Below are positions 1-5,939 of a stretch of DNA of 7,505 nt, one piece after another. Made by a program: the position numbers and the translations under genes. Source of the DNA: Thermoplasmata archaeon. Lineage in GTDB: Archaea > Thermoplasmatota > Thermoplasmata > Thermoplasmatales > Thermoplasmataceae. Positions within the stretch are counted from its first letter, which is position 1, and every line of letters starts with the position of its first letter. The stretch spans positions 1 to 7,505 of the forward strand of contig JAKAAK010000156.1 in the NCBI GenBank assembly GCA_021797025.1, in the 5' to 3' direction. A model generated the notes under the pieces. That model saw only the letters and a list, made by a program, of their open reading frames with translations. It was not told the DNA's origin and did no database searches.

Positions 1-1002
1 TGCTTCAGGTTTTCCGGCACCACGGTAGTATCCATTCGGCGCCTTATTGGTAAGTACATACTTTCCTGTGAGATGTGCCTTTTCTATGTGGTATGGCCCG
101 GTTACCTCGTGTATTACATTTCCGAGATCGACCGCTGCGGCATCGACGAGATATGGCCCGTTGTCCAGGAGTACCTCGCCGTCAAGCCCTGTAACTGTTC
201 CATCCTTCTTTGCGTAGAGTGTTAAAGTGCCTTCAACACCTCTTCCGGCGTGGCAAGCCTGCAGATGTTCTGTTCTGGTTTCCTGCCATTTGACAGGTTT
301 TCCATACTTCATGGAAGCATAGCATGCAATAATGTACTCAGGGTAGAATAAAGCCTTTACACCGAATGCACCACCATTATCAATCAGAAAAACCCTTACC
401 TTCTCGGGAGGAAGCCCCAGGGATTTTACTATTCCTGATTTGGAACGGACAATAGACTGGGATGGTAGATATACATTGAGTATCCCATCCCTGTAATCCG
501 CAACTATTCCCCTTGTTTCCATGGGATTTGCAGATACCCTGTCCAGTAAAATTGTATCCGTGACCTTTATATCATAATCTATATCACTTTCATTGAATTT
601 TACTCCCACATCCTCGGTAGAAAGTATATTGTCCTTCCTGTCAGCATATATAGGTGCCTTTTTCTTTGCATCATCGATGCTATGAATTGCTTCAAGAGGC
701 TCATAATCTACATTCACGGTGGAGAGCAGGTCCTCGGCCTCGTATCTGTTTTTTCCGAAGACGGCAGCAACCGCCTGGCCCTGATAATTTACCTCGTCTA
801 TAGCAAGTACAGGCTCTCTATGATCGCCTTCTACCACAGCATAATATGCCTTCAGATCTCTGGAAGTCATGCCACCTTCCACACTTTTGATCTTTGCCCT
901 TGCATATGGGCTTCTGACCAGGGACATGTAAAGCATGTTATCCAGTTTTATATCATCAAGGTATCTTCCCTTTCCGTTGGCAAATCTATCAAGATATGTC
1001 AT
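1..1002 (-). CDS. Molybdenum hydroxylase large subunit (CoxL-like), partial, C-terminus outside window
   Basis: Only the first 334 codons are present; the family is usually about 750-800 residues, so well over half is missing beyond the window start. The protein would carry the Mo-molybdopterin cytosine dinucleotide site of a three-subunit hydroxylase that oxidises aldehydes, purines, heteroaromatics or CO. Seen: N-terminal FANGKGRYLDD (family start of the aldehyde oxidase a/b hammerhead domain), SLVRSPYARAKI, NYQGQAVAAV, a glycine-rich NGGAFGVK near residue 225, and the active-site loop GYYRGAGKPEA at 324-334. True form I CO dehydrogenases have AYRCSFR with a copper-binding Cys; here that position is Gly, as in form II or aldehyde-oxidising enzymes such as archaeal glyceraldehyde oxidoreductase. 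The ATG overlaps the stop of the small-subunit gene in an ATGA, with GGTGG 4 nt upstream. Family assignment is firm; substrate is not determined. Confidence 0.93.
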   Translation of the reverse strand, partial: MTYLDRFANGKGRYLDDIKLDNMLYMSLVRSPYARAKIKSVEGGMTSRDLKAYYAVVEGDHREPVLAIDEVNYQGQAVAAVFGKNRYEAEDLLSTVNVDYEPLEAIHSIDDAKKKAPIYADRKDNILSTEDVGVKFNESDIDYDIKVTDTILLDRVSANPMETRGIVADYRDGILNVYLPSQSIVRSKSGIVKSLGLPPEKVRVFLIDNGGAFGVKALFYPEYIIACYASMKYGKPVKWQETRTEHLQACHAGRGVEGTLTLYAKKDGTVTGLDGEVLLDNGPYLVDAAAVDLGNVIHEVTGPYHIEKAHLTGKYVLTNKAPNGYYRGAGKPEA

Positions 1003-1478
1003 TTAACCACCGCCTTTTTACCGTTGATTTTCTCATTGGCATTTTTTATGGAGTTGATGATTGATACGTAGCCGGTACACCTGCACAGATTTCCTGCAAG
1101 GCTGTTTTTAATATAATCCTCACTGGGGTTTTTATTTTTTCTAAGCATGTAAAGACTGGTCATGATCATGCCTGGAGTGCAGAATCCACACTGCAATCCA
1201 TTTTCCTCAATAAAGCTCTCCTTGACCATGCTGAGTTCCTTATCTGCTTCATTCTCTATAGTTTCCAGTTCATGCCCGTCAGCCTGGGCAGCAAGCACCG
1301 TACAGGATTTTACTGCTCTTCCGTCCATCAATACGGTACATGCACCACAGTTGGTTGTATCGCATCCGATGTGTGTTCCGGTTAATCCAATATCATCCCT
1401 GATAAAGGTGGCCAGAAGTGTCCTGGGCTCAACATCTTTACTATATTCCTTTCCATTTATCTTTACAGTTACCATCAT
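999..1478 (-). CDS. Molybdenum hydroxylase small [2Fe-2S] subunit (CoxS-like)
   Basis: This 159-residue protein is full length for the family and carries electrons from the Mo site to FAD. The N-terminal plant-ferredoxin-type domain shows Cys39, Cys44, Cys47 and Cys59 (GCDTTNCGACTVL plus a later Cys). The C-terminal helical domain shows Cys97, Cys100 (QCGFC), Cys132 and Cys134 (LCRC), so both [2Fe-2S] clusters have all ligands. The gene sits between the FAD and Mo subunit genes and overlaps each by 4 bases (ATGA), suggesting translational coupling and equal stoichiometry. A strong Shine-Dalgarno sequence precedes the ATG. A second ATG follows directly (MM), so the start could be one codon later. 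Cytoplasmic; no signal peptide seen. Confidence 0.96.
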   Translation of the reverse strand: MMVTVKINGKEYSKDVEPRTLLATFIRDDIGLTGTHIGCDTTNCGACTVLMDGRAVKSCTVLAAQADGHELETIENEADKELSMVKESFIEENGLQCGFCTPGMIMTSLYMLRKNKNPSEDYIKNSLAGNLCRCTGYVSIINSIKNANEKINGKKAVVK

Positions 1479-2329
1479 TTCGGTACACCTCCTATTCCTT
1501 TTACTGCTTTTACAAATAGATTTTTCAGCAATTTCTCCTTGAATTTAACGCTACCATTGTCGTCATCCATGAAATCGCATGCTTTCACTATTAATTCCGC
1601 AGCTTTTTCGATGTTTTCATCGCTGAGATCTTTTCCATTCATAAACTTCTCTGCATCCTTTGCCTTGATCGCTGTGGCACCACAATTTGTAAGACCTATT
1701 CCGGCTTTTTTAACCTTTTTGCCATCCATCAGCAGGTTTACTGCAATGCCAAGGATTGAAAAGTCCCCTGCATACTTTTTATATTTCATGTATCTTCCGG
1801 AAGAACCGGTATCCTGGATTTTAATTCCGGTAAGAATTTCCCCGGGCTCAAGTGCTGTGGCAAAGGTATCAACAAAGAAATCTTCAGCTTTTACTGTCCT
1901 TTTCCCCCTGGAAGAGCTGATTTCAAATTCAGCATCCAGTGCAAGCATTACCGCTGGAAAGTCATTTGCTGGATCACCGTGACATATATCCCCGCCGATT
2001 GTCCCCATATTTCTCACGAGCGGGTCGGCAATATGCCCGGCAGCCTCACTCAATACTGGAAACTTTTTTCTTATGGATGAGTTTTCCCCTATTTCAGATG
2101 TTCTGACCATGGGCCCTATTTCCACGGCCGATCCCTGAAATACTATGCTATCAAGGCCTTTTATCCTGCCTATATCCACAATCTCCGGTACTGACGTAAA
2201 TCTCAGTTTCAGCAGCGGAATCAAGCTCTGACCGCCTGCCAGGACCTTGGCATCTTCATGCCCATCTAAAAATTTTGCAGCTTCTTCTATGCTTTTCGGG
2301 GCATAGTATTCAAATTTATCTGGAAACAT
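1475..2329 (-). CDS. Molybdenum hydroxylase medium FAD subunit (CoxM-like)
   Basis: This 284-residue protein matches the usual length of FAD-binding medium subunits, which take electrons from the [2Fe-2S] subunit and pass them to an external acceptor. Seen: the N-terminal FEYYAPKSIEEA signature; the first flavin-binding loop AGGQSLIPLLKLR at 31-43; and the second flavin motif RNMGTIGGDICHGDPAND at 106-123, close to the family form RNxGTIGGxxxHxDPAxD; then the CO dehydrogenase flavoprotein C-terminal domain. It is the first gene of the medium-small-large operon. There is no Shine-Dalgarno sequence before the ATG, but a TATA box is centred 25 nt upstream, so its mRNA is probably leaderless. The physiological electron acceptor is unknown; the adjacent Rieske protein is a candidate by position only. 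Confidence 0.95.
   Translation of the reverse strand: MFPDKFEYYAPKSIEEAAKFLDGHEDAKVLAGGQSLIPLLKLRFTSVPEIVDIGRIKGLDSIVFQGSAVEIGPMVRTSEIGENSSIRKKFPVLSEAAGHIADPLVRNMGTIGGDICHGDPANDFPAVMLALDAEFEISSSRGKRTVKAEDFFVDTFATALEPGEILTGIKIQDTGSSGRYMKYKKYAGDFSILGIAVNLLMDGKKVKKAGIGLTNCGATAIKAKDAEKFMNGKDLSDENIEKAAELIVKACDFMDDDNGSVKFKEKLLKNLFVKAVKGIGGVPK
1487..1492 (-). promoter_or_regulatory. Strong Shine-Dalgarno site of the small-subunit gene
   Basis: On the minus strand GGAGGT (GGAGGTG with the next base) lies 8 nt before the ATG at 1478 and inside the 3' end of the FAD-subunit gene. It matches the archaeal 16S rRNA anti-Shine-Dalgarno well and supports the chosen start. It contrasts with the first gene of the operon, which has none. 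Confidence 0.8.
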
Positions 2330-2349
2330 AGTATTACAATAGAGAATTG

Positions 2350-2358
2350 TATAAAAAT
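2350..2358 (-). promoter_or_regulatory. TATA box of the molybdenum hydroxylase operon
   Basis: On the minus strand this reads ATTTTTATA. Its centre is 25 nt from the ATG at 2329, which places transcription start on or next to the start codon. A second AT-rich box, TTATAAACA, lies further upstream near 2380-2390 and could be an alternative. No experimental support; assigned by position and sequence. Confidence 0.55.
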
Positions 2359-2410
2359 GTTACTGAAAGGTCATTTATGTTTATAAGGGATTATATTTAT
2401 TCTGATTACA

Positions 2411-2746
2411 TTATAAATTAATCTCCAGATTTCCTTCATTTTCCCGTATTTCATATGCATGAAGGTCTTTTGCATCTTTTCTGGTCATGGCTTTGAAAAA
2501 ACCGTTGATATTCTTCTCAACATGGCCTGTTTCAAGGCTGAAAACCGCATGATGTTTCGGACATATGACATTATTATTCTCAATTTTTCCCTTGCCGAGG
2601 TCTCCACCCATATGGGAGCATAACCCGTCTATAGCATAAATTTTATTATCAACCTTTGATATCAATATCTTCTTTCCATCCACTTCAAAACTTTTATGTC
2701 CTTCATTTTCCAGTTCATCCACAGAGCACACTTCCGTCCAACCCAT
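2411..2746 (-). CDS. Small Rieske-type [2Fe-2S] ferredoxin
   Basis: The 111-residue protein is a stand-alone Rieske domain. From the chosen ATG, the cluster ligands are in CSH (Cys43, His45) and CPKH (Cys62, His65), giving the C-x-H ... C-x2-H pattern; the loops CSHMGGDLGKGKI and CPKHHAVFSLETG are typical of soluble Rieske ferredoxins and dioxygenase-type ferredoxins. No membrane anchor or signal peptide is visible, so it is a cytoplasmic electron carrier. A TTG start nine bases upstream (2755) would add three residues; I prefer the ATG because it suits the promoter position and no Shine-Dalgarno supports the TTG. It lies 81 nt upstream of the molybdenum hydroxylase operon on the same strand, suggesting, without proving, that it exchanges electrons with that enzyme. 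An insertion sequence sits directly in its promoter region. Confidence 0.92.
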   Translation of the reverse strand: MGWTEVCSVDELENEGHKSFEVDGKKILISKVDNKIYAIDGLCSHMGGDLGKGKIENNNVICPKHHAVFSLETGHVEKNINGFFKAMTRKDAKDLHAYEIRENEGNLEINL

Positions 2747-2760
2747 ATCTATCAAAATCT

Positions 2761-2780
2761 AATAAATAAATCAATATAGC
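2761..2780 (-). promoter_or_regulatory. Promoter region of the Rieske gene, altered by the IS junction
   Basis: Reading the minus strand, the IS end supplies GGCTA and the target duplication supplies TATTGATTT, followed by TTTATTTATT. The possible TATA elements now are TATATTG spanning the junction and TTTATTTATT at 2761-2770, about 20-24 nt before the ATG at 2746. Before insertion the junction box would have been TTTATATATTG. Which element is used cannot be told from sequence. Confidence 0.45.
2768..2776. repeat. Target-site duplication of the IS, left copy
   Basis: AAATCAATA directly abuts the left inverted repeat and is identical to 3776-3784 next to the right inverted repeat. The match continues for two more bases (TA) only because the element ends in TA by chance; the inverted repeat alignment fixes the duplication at 9 bp. 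Confidence 0.85.
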
Positions 2781-2790
2781 CTGTCCAAAC
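2777..2790 (+). repeat. IS left terminal inverted repeat
   Basis: TAGCCTGTCCAAAC pairs with the right end at 12 of 14 positions, with the continuous 9-bp core TGTCCAAAC. The mismatches are at positions 4 and 5 from the tip. Similarity inwards of the core is weak. Confidence 0.85.
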
Positions 2791-2797
2791 TTTCCTA

Positions 2798-2815
2798 AAT
2801 TGTTCGACAATTGTC
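2798..2815. repeat. Nested palindromes beside the transposase promoter
   Basis: The segment contains AATTGT-TCG-ACAATT (2798-2812) overlapping the perfect palindrome GACAATTGTC (2806-2815). It lies inside the IS, between the left inverted repeat and the TATA box of the transposase gene. It could bind a repressor or the transposase, or form a small hairpin; function is inferred only from position. Confidence 0.5.
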
Positions 2816-2825
2816 ATATTTATTA
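2816..2825 (+). promoter_or_regulatory. TATA box of the transposase gene
   Basis: ATATTTATTA is centred about 26-27 nt before the transposase ATG at 2848, and no Shine-Dalgarno sequence lies before that ATG. This suggests a leaderless transposase mRNA from a promoter carried by the element. Confidence 0.5.
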
Positions 2826-2847
2826 ATTTGAAAAACATTATTGGGAT

Positions 2848-3756
2848 ATGGCAGCGAACCAAATCCCATTAATTATGGAAAGGTTGGATAAAATAGTTAC
2901 GGAAGATAGGGCAAGGAAGTATTCAACTGCCCTGATTGTTAAGATCATTGTAATTCTGAGAATATATGGAATATCATACAGGTCATCCAGGTATTTCTTC
3001 AACAACCATACAGAGCTCATGGAATTACTGAATATTACTGGTATACCTGACTTCAGGACTTTATCTTACAGGTCTCTAAGAATAGACTGGCACTATATAA
3101 ATTCAGCAATAGTAGATATAATAAATCCAGAGAATGATAATGCAGCTATAGATTCTTCCATTGTTAAGACATGCAAGGACACCACAGCACAGAGGAGAAG
3201 AAAATCTAAGAAATACAAAGACCCTGAAAGTTCATGGGGTTACAGCACAATGGGCTATGAGTATGGAAGGAAAATGCATGCATCCATAGATACAGATTCT
3301 TTATCCATACAGGAATGGAAGATGACTACTGCATCTGTATATGACAAGAACATGGCATTTGAGATGATTGATTCAGTAAGGGATTATAATTATATCTTGA
3401 TGGATGCAGCATATGATTCATCTGATGTTTATGATTACATATTCGAGAATACGCATTCTCTACCTGTAATAGATACCAACAGGAGAAGGGGGATTGTTGA
3501 GAATAGATTGGCATATAACAGGAAGTGTGGAATAGAATTAAGAAAAAGAGAATCTTCCAGGTATAAATTAAGATGGGAGATAGAGAGGACATTTTCCATT
3601 CTTAAAGAAATACTGGGAATGGAGCATATATGGTATGTTAAACAGAGGAATTATGATGCTGCAATAGGTGAAATTATAGTTGCATACAACTGCATTGTAA
3701 TGGCCAATAAAATTACAGGAAGAGCAGGGAGGAAGATCATGCATATCGTGAGTTGA
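2848..3756 (+). CDS. DDE transposase, IS4/IS5 type
   Basis: The 302-residue protein catalyses cut-and-paste or copy-out transposition of its own element. Seen: a basic N-terminal helical region (residues 20-80) with PDFRTLSYR; a first catalytic Asp in AIDSSIVKT (Asp102); a DPESSWGYS...YGRKMH stretch typical of these enzymes before the second strand; a second Asp in ILMDAAYDS (Asp186); and the C-terminal signature Y239-x2-R242-x3-E246-x6-K253 in RYKLRWEIERTFSILK, with Glu246 as the third catalytic residue. This Y-R-E-K signature is shared by the IS4 and IS5 families. All catalytic residues are present with no frameshift, and the stop codon lies 5 bp from the right inverted repeat. The ATG start fits the TATA box spacing. 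Confidence 0.95.
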   Translation: MAANQIPLIMERLDKIVTEDRARKYSTALIVKIIVILRIYGISYRSSRYFFNNHTELMELLNITGIPDFRTLSYRSLRIDWHYINSAIVDIINPENDNAAIDSSIVKTCKDTTAQRRRKSKKYKDPESSWGYSTMGYEYGRKMHASIDTDSLSIQEWKMTTASVYDKNMAFEMIDSVRDYNYILMDAAYDSSDVYDYIFENTHSLPVIDTNRRRGIVENRLAYNRKCGIELRKRESSRYKLRWEIERTFSILKEILGMEHIWYVKQRNYDAAIGEIIVAYNCIVMANKITGRAGRKIMHIVS

Positions 3757-3761
3757 CGTAT

Positions 3762-3775
3762 GTTTGGACACTCTA
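3762..3775 (-). repeat. IS right terminal inverted repeat
   Basis: On the plus strand GTTTGGACACTCTA, the inverted partner of 2777-2790. It begins 5 bp after the transposase stop codon. Confidence 0.85.
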
Positions 3776-3784
3776 AAATCAATA
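3776..3784. repeat. Target-site duplication of the IS, right copy
   Basis: AAATCAATA, identical to 2768-2776. On the minus strand it is immediately preceded by, and overlaps, TTTATATA at 3783-3790, a consensus archaeal TATA box that would have been the original Rieske promoter before the IS arrived. Confidence 0.85.
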
Positions 3785-3790
3785 TATAAA
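3783..3790 (-). promoter_or_regulatory. Stranded consensus TATA box, probably the former Rieske promoter
   Basis: On the minus strand TTTATATA. Joining the flanks with one copy of the 9-bp duplication puts this box about 32 nt before the Rieske ATG, predicting a start about 6 nt upstream of it. It now faces into the right end of the IS, antisense to the transposase gene. Inference from the reconstructed empty site. Confidence 0.4.
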
Positions 3791-3839
3791 CTATGCTAAT
3801 AATCTGTTATATGAATATAAATGATAGCAATATGAAGTA

Positions 3840-3912
3840 TGCGAGTGCCGGGATTTGGACCCGGGGCACGAGCTTGGCAAGCTCGCGTGTTGCCAGGCTA
3901 CACCACACTCGC
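3840..3912 (-). tRNA. tRNA-Gly (anticodon GCC)
   Basis: The minus strand folds into a full cloverleaf of 73 nt: 7-bp acceptor stem GCGAGTG/CACTCGC with discriminator A; D stem GTGT/ACAC with loop AGCCTGGCA that keeps A14 and G18-G19; anticodon arm CGAGC-TTGCCAA-GCTCG giving anticodon GCC, which reads GGC and GGU; a 4-nt variable region TGCC; and T arm CCGGG-TCCAAAT-CCCGG. All stems are perfectly paired and there is no intron. CCA is not encoded. The T loop has C where nearly all tRNAs have U (pseudouridine) at position 55. It stands 61 nt downstream of the membrane-kinase stop codon with its own promoter. Confidence 0.95.
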
Positions 3913-3935
3913 TTTAACTGTAAAATACAACAGGG

Positions 3936-3947
3936 TATATATATTTT
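3936..3947 (-). promoter_or_regulatory. TATA box of tRNA-Gly
   Basis: On the minus strand AAAATATATATA, centred about 29 nt before the mature tRNA 5' end. This predicts transcription start a few bases upstream of the tRNA, with a very short 5' leader for RNase P to remove. Confidence 0.6.
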
Positions 3948-3973
3948 GACATTATACCGTCTGCCTAAGCGTT

Positions 3974-4918
3974 TCAAATCATTGATATTATTAGGTGCAG
4001 TACAACAATTGAAACCGGGATTGTGATATTGTCATCTGCTATTTTATTCGATATAGATTCTGCGAAGGTACCTCCCAGGGCATATATGGCAGAATAGAAA
4101 TAAACATAGAAAAAAATACCGAATACAAATGATGGTATTAGCATAGCAAGAAAACCTGCAATGGATTTTTTTCTGTTATAAAACAATTTCTTACTGTGTA
4201 TTTTCATGCCCAGGATTGTTGCCAGTGAGTCCCCTATCATGATCATGAATGCTGCTATGTATATCAGGTCAAGTGATCTTGTAAAAGCCAGTACAAGCAG
4301 GAATCCGGCAGCAAGGTACATGGATCCGAGACCCAGTTTGGTGTCCTCCCGCTCCATGCGGTAAACAAGATCTGCAACACGGTTTTTATTATTCAGGTAA
4401 AGGATGTTGCCCGCAAGGTATATAATCAAAACTGCCAGGAGAATCAGCATTCTTCCCCTTATGCCATCCAGGAAAAATATTAGTATGGTAATAACCCCCG
4501 TGGAAATCTGAAAATAATCCCTGTAGGTTTCTCTTTTTATATCCTTGCCTTTCTGCTCGTTATTCATCAGATCATATTTCTTCATATTCTTATCAAGAAA
4601 CATTGATAAAAGTATTGAAATAGAGATGGCCGCAAAGACATATCTGACCGGGACAAAATTGCCATAGATAGCAGTCACGATAAGAACAAAATCCACGGCA
4701 AATGGAAAATAAAAGAATACAGTATAGAGATATGTGCTTACCATAAGGGAGAAAATGTATATTGGAAGTATGTAGAATGAACCGGAAAAATAAACCATGC
4801 CGGCCATTATGGGGATTGAAACAAGAATTTTTATAAGGAAAGATTCCCTATTTTTTGTGAGTAAATATACCAGTGTTACAATGAATATACCGAGATAGGC
4901 ATAATTGAATAATTCCAT
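3974..4918 (-). CDS. Membrane CTP-dependent polyprenol/dolichol kinase-family protein
   Basis: The protein (314 residues from this ATG) is very hydrophobic, with roughly eight to ten likely membrane segments and a charged loop (about residues 110-135) in the middle. The C-terminal third carries the pattern of the SEC59/DGK1/VTE5 family of CTP-dependent lipid kinases: GDSLATILGMKI, then KKSIAGFLAM, then GGTFAESIS and DDNITIPV. The conserved Gly-Asp, Lys-Ser-x-x-Gly, Glu and Asp-Asn residues are all present. Known members phosphorylate dolichol, phytol, geranylgeraniol or diacylglycerol; in an archaeon an isoprenoid alcohol is the likeliest substrate (inference). The N-terminal half is not recognised beyond membrane helices. 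A GTG at 4936 would add six residues; I prefer the ATG at 4918, since TTTAAG lies about 27 nt upstream and there is no Shine-Dalgarno for either start. It is a single-gene unit. Confidence 0.8.
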   Translation of the reverse strand: MELFNYAYLGIFIVTLVYLLTKNRESFLIKILVSIPIMAGMVYFSGSFYILPIYIFSLMVSTYLYTVFFYFPFAVDFVLIVTAIYGNFVPVRYVFAAISISILLSMFLDKNMKKYDLMNNEQKGKDIKRETYRDYFQISTGVITILIFFLDGIRGRMLILLAVLIIYLAGNILYLNNKNRVADLVYRMEREDTKLGLGSMYLAAGFLLVLAFTRSLDLIYIAAFMIMIGDSLATILGMKIHSKKLFYNRKKSIAGFLAMLIPSFVFGIFFYVYFYSAIYALGGTFAESISNKIADDNITIPVSIVVLHLIISMI

Positions 4919-4940
4919 AATAAACTGATTTATCACTCGA

Positions 4941-4950
4941 ACTTAAATTT
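4941..4950 (-). promoter_or_regulatory. Probable TATA box of the membrane-kinase gene
   Basis: On the minus strand AAATTTAAGT, centred about 27 nt before the ATG at 4918. It is a weaker match than other boxes in the window and is used here mainly to choose the ATG over the upstream GTG. Confidence 0.4.
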
Positions 4951-5021
4951 TTGTTTATTCCATTATGAGACATTTTACAATAATACAGATTTTTCAGAGT
5001 CCGTTACATGGAAAAATGATT

Positions 5022-5939
5022 TTATTTTTTCCGTGGCAAATAGTATATTATCTCATCAGGGTAATCATCATAAACAAAACCGTACTTTGAATAAAAATCC
5101 CTTGCGAAGTTTTCGGCGTTTACCCAGAGGAATACGTAATGGAATGATAATGCTTTTAGTCTGTTCAGTGCCGTAAAAAGAAGGTATTTGCCTGTGCCCT
5201 TTTTCCGGTAAGCACGCTTTACAAATATAGATACTATGAACGCCCTGTCAAATCCCAGCCTGGAACAGACAACACCACCACTGATCCTCCCCTTATTTTT
5301 GATTATAAAGGAAACTTCCGGAATAATTTCGCCGTATTCTCCTTTGAAGAGATTTTGCACTGTTTTAATCCGGTCCTCCCTTTTATCACTGAAGAGATAC
5401 TTATCAGAGGTATACTTGAAGGCTTCATATTCTGCATCTGAATAAAGTTCCAGATTAAGGTTTTTTATTCCGCTGATATCATAATTATCTGTGGTTTTTA
5501 TGTATTGATACTGGTTCAGGTCCATGACCATCCTTTTTCTCACAATGGTTTCGAATCCACAGGCTTCAAGATATTTTTTGCTCAGTTCATTTCCATTGAA
5601 AATTTCATTGAGCATTATTTTTTTCTTTGAGGCGTTGGCTATTTCCTTCAGCCAGTCGAAAAGTTCTTTGAGCCTTGCCTCGGTGATTTTTTTTGAGGAT
5701 ATGAATCCGATGTCAGCATACAATCTGTCACTTTTATCAGCGGAATCCATTGCATATGCATACCCTATGAATTCATTTTTATTCAGTATGATTCTGGATT
5801 TTATTTTATTTTCATTGAGCAAATTGATTATACTGGCATAACTTCCCCTGATATCTATATCCGGATATTTTTTCGAAAGGAAATCAATTTCCTTTTTGAG
5901 TATAAGTTCCCAGTTCAACCGGTAATTGTCAAGCTTCAT
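5022..5939 (-). CDS. Tandem GNAT-family N-acetyltransferase
   Basis: The 305-residue protein appears to contain two acetyl-CoA-dependent GNAT folds. The C-terminal one (about 165-300) is clear: a SFIIKNKGRISGGVV strand pair, motif A AFIVSIFVKRAYRKKGTGK (233-251) with the R-x-x-G-x-G acetyl-CoA pyrophosphate loop, and the closing ARDFYSKYGFVYDDYP typical of motif B. The N-terminal half (about 30-140) has the same layout, ending in KKYLEACGFETIVRKRMVMDL, but its acetyl-CoA loop (SSKKITEAR) is degenerate, so it may be structural only. Two-domain GNATs include mycothiol synthase-type and other enzymes; the substrate here cannot be told. The ATG lies within the end of sua5 (11-base overlap), with AAGGTG 4 nt upstream, so the two are co-transcribed and probably coupled in translation. 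Five T residues shortly after the stop (5012-5016, minus strand) could help termination. Confidence 0.85.
   Translation of the reverse strand: MKLDNYRLNWELILKKEIDFLSKKYPDIDIRGSYASIINLLNENKIKSRIILNKNEFIGYAYAMDSADKSDRLYADIGFISSKKITEARLKELFDWLKEIANASKKKIMLNEIFNGNELSKKYLEACGFETIVRKRMVMDLNQYQYIKTTDNYDISGIKNLNLELYSDAEYEAFKYTSDKYLFSDKREDRIKTVQNLFKGEYGEIIPEVSFIIKNKGRISGGVVCSRLGFDRAFIVSIFVKRAYRKKGTGKYLLFTALNRLKALSFHYVFLWVNAENFARDFYSKYGFVYDDYPDEIIYYLPRKK

Larger units (their letters stand above)
2777..3775 (+). mobile_element. Complete 999-bp insertion sequence, IS4/IS5-type
   Basis: The element has imperfect terminal inverted repeats of 14 bp (12 matches): TAGCCTGTCCAAAC on the left, TAGAGTGTCCAAAC reading inwards from the right. 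It carries a single intact transposase gene that fills most of its length, and is flanked by a perfect 9-bp direct repeat. Intact ends, gene and duplication point to a recent insertion that may still be mobile. Nine-bp duplications are known in the IS903 group of IS5 and in some IS4 members; the subgroup cannot be fixed by eye. It lies between the Rieske ferredoxin and tRNA-Gly genes. Confidence 0.9.

Noticed and set aside
682..1542. Plus-strand open frames of 126-129 codons opposite the molybdenum hydroxylase genes
   Set aside because: They are antisense to well-supported large and small subunit genes, show no family motifs and have no promoter or Shine-Dalgarno.
1539..1982. 147-codon plus-strand open frame
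   Set aside because: Lies entirely antisense to the FAD subunit gene; its composition is a mirror of that gene and it has no recognisable domain.
3326..3771. Minus-strand open frames inside the IS
   Set aside because: Antisense to an intact transposase; no start signals or known accessory proteins for this IS type.
2768..3786. Reading the IS target duplication as 11 bp (AAATCAATATA)
   Set aside because: The extra TA is the tip of the left inverted repeat; with an 11-bp duplication the two IS ends no longer align, whereas 9 bp gives 14-bp repeats ending symmetrically.
3776..3912. tRNA-Gly as an attachment site for an integrated element
   Set aside because: No integrase and no duplicated tRNA 3' end in the window; the nearby element is a DDE insertion sequence about 64 bp away.
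3793..4026. 77-codon plus-strand open frame
   Set aside because: Runs through the complement of the tRNA-Gly gene and the end of the membrane-kinase gene; not a plausible protein.
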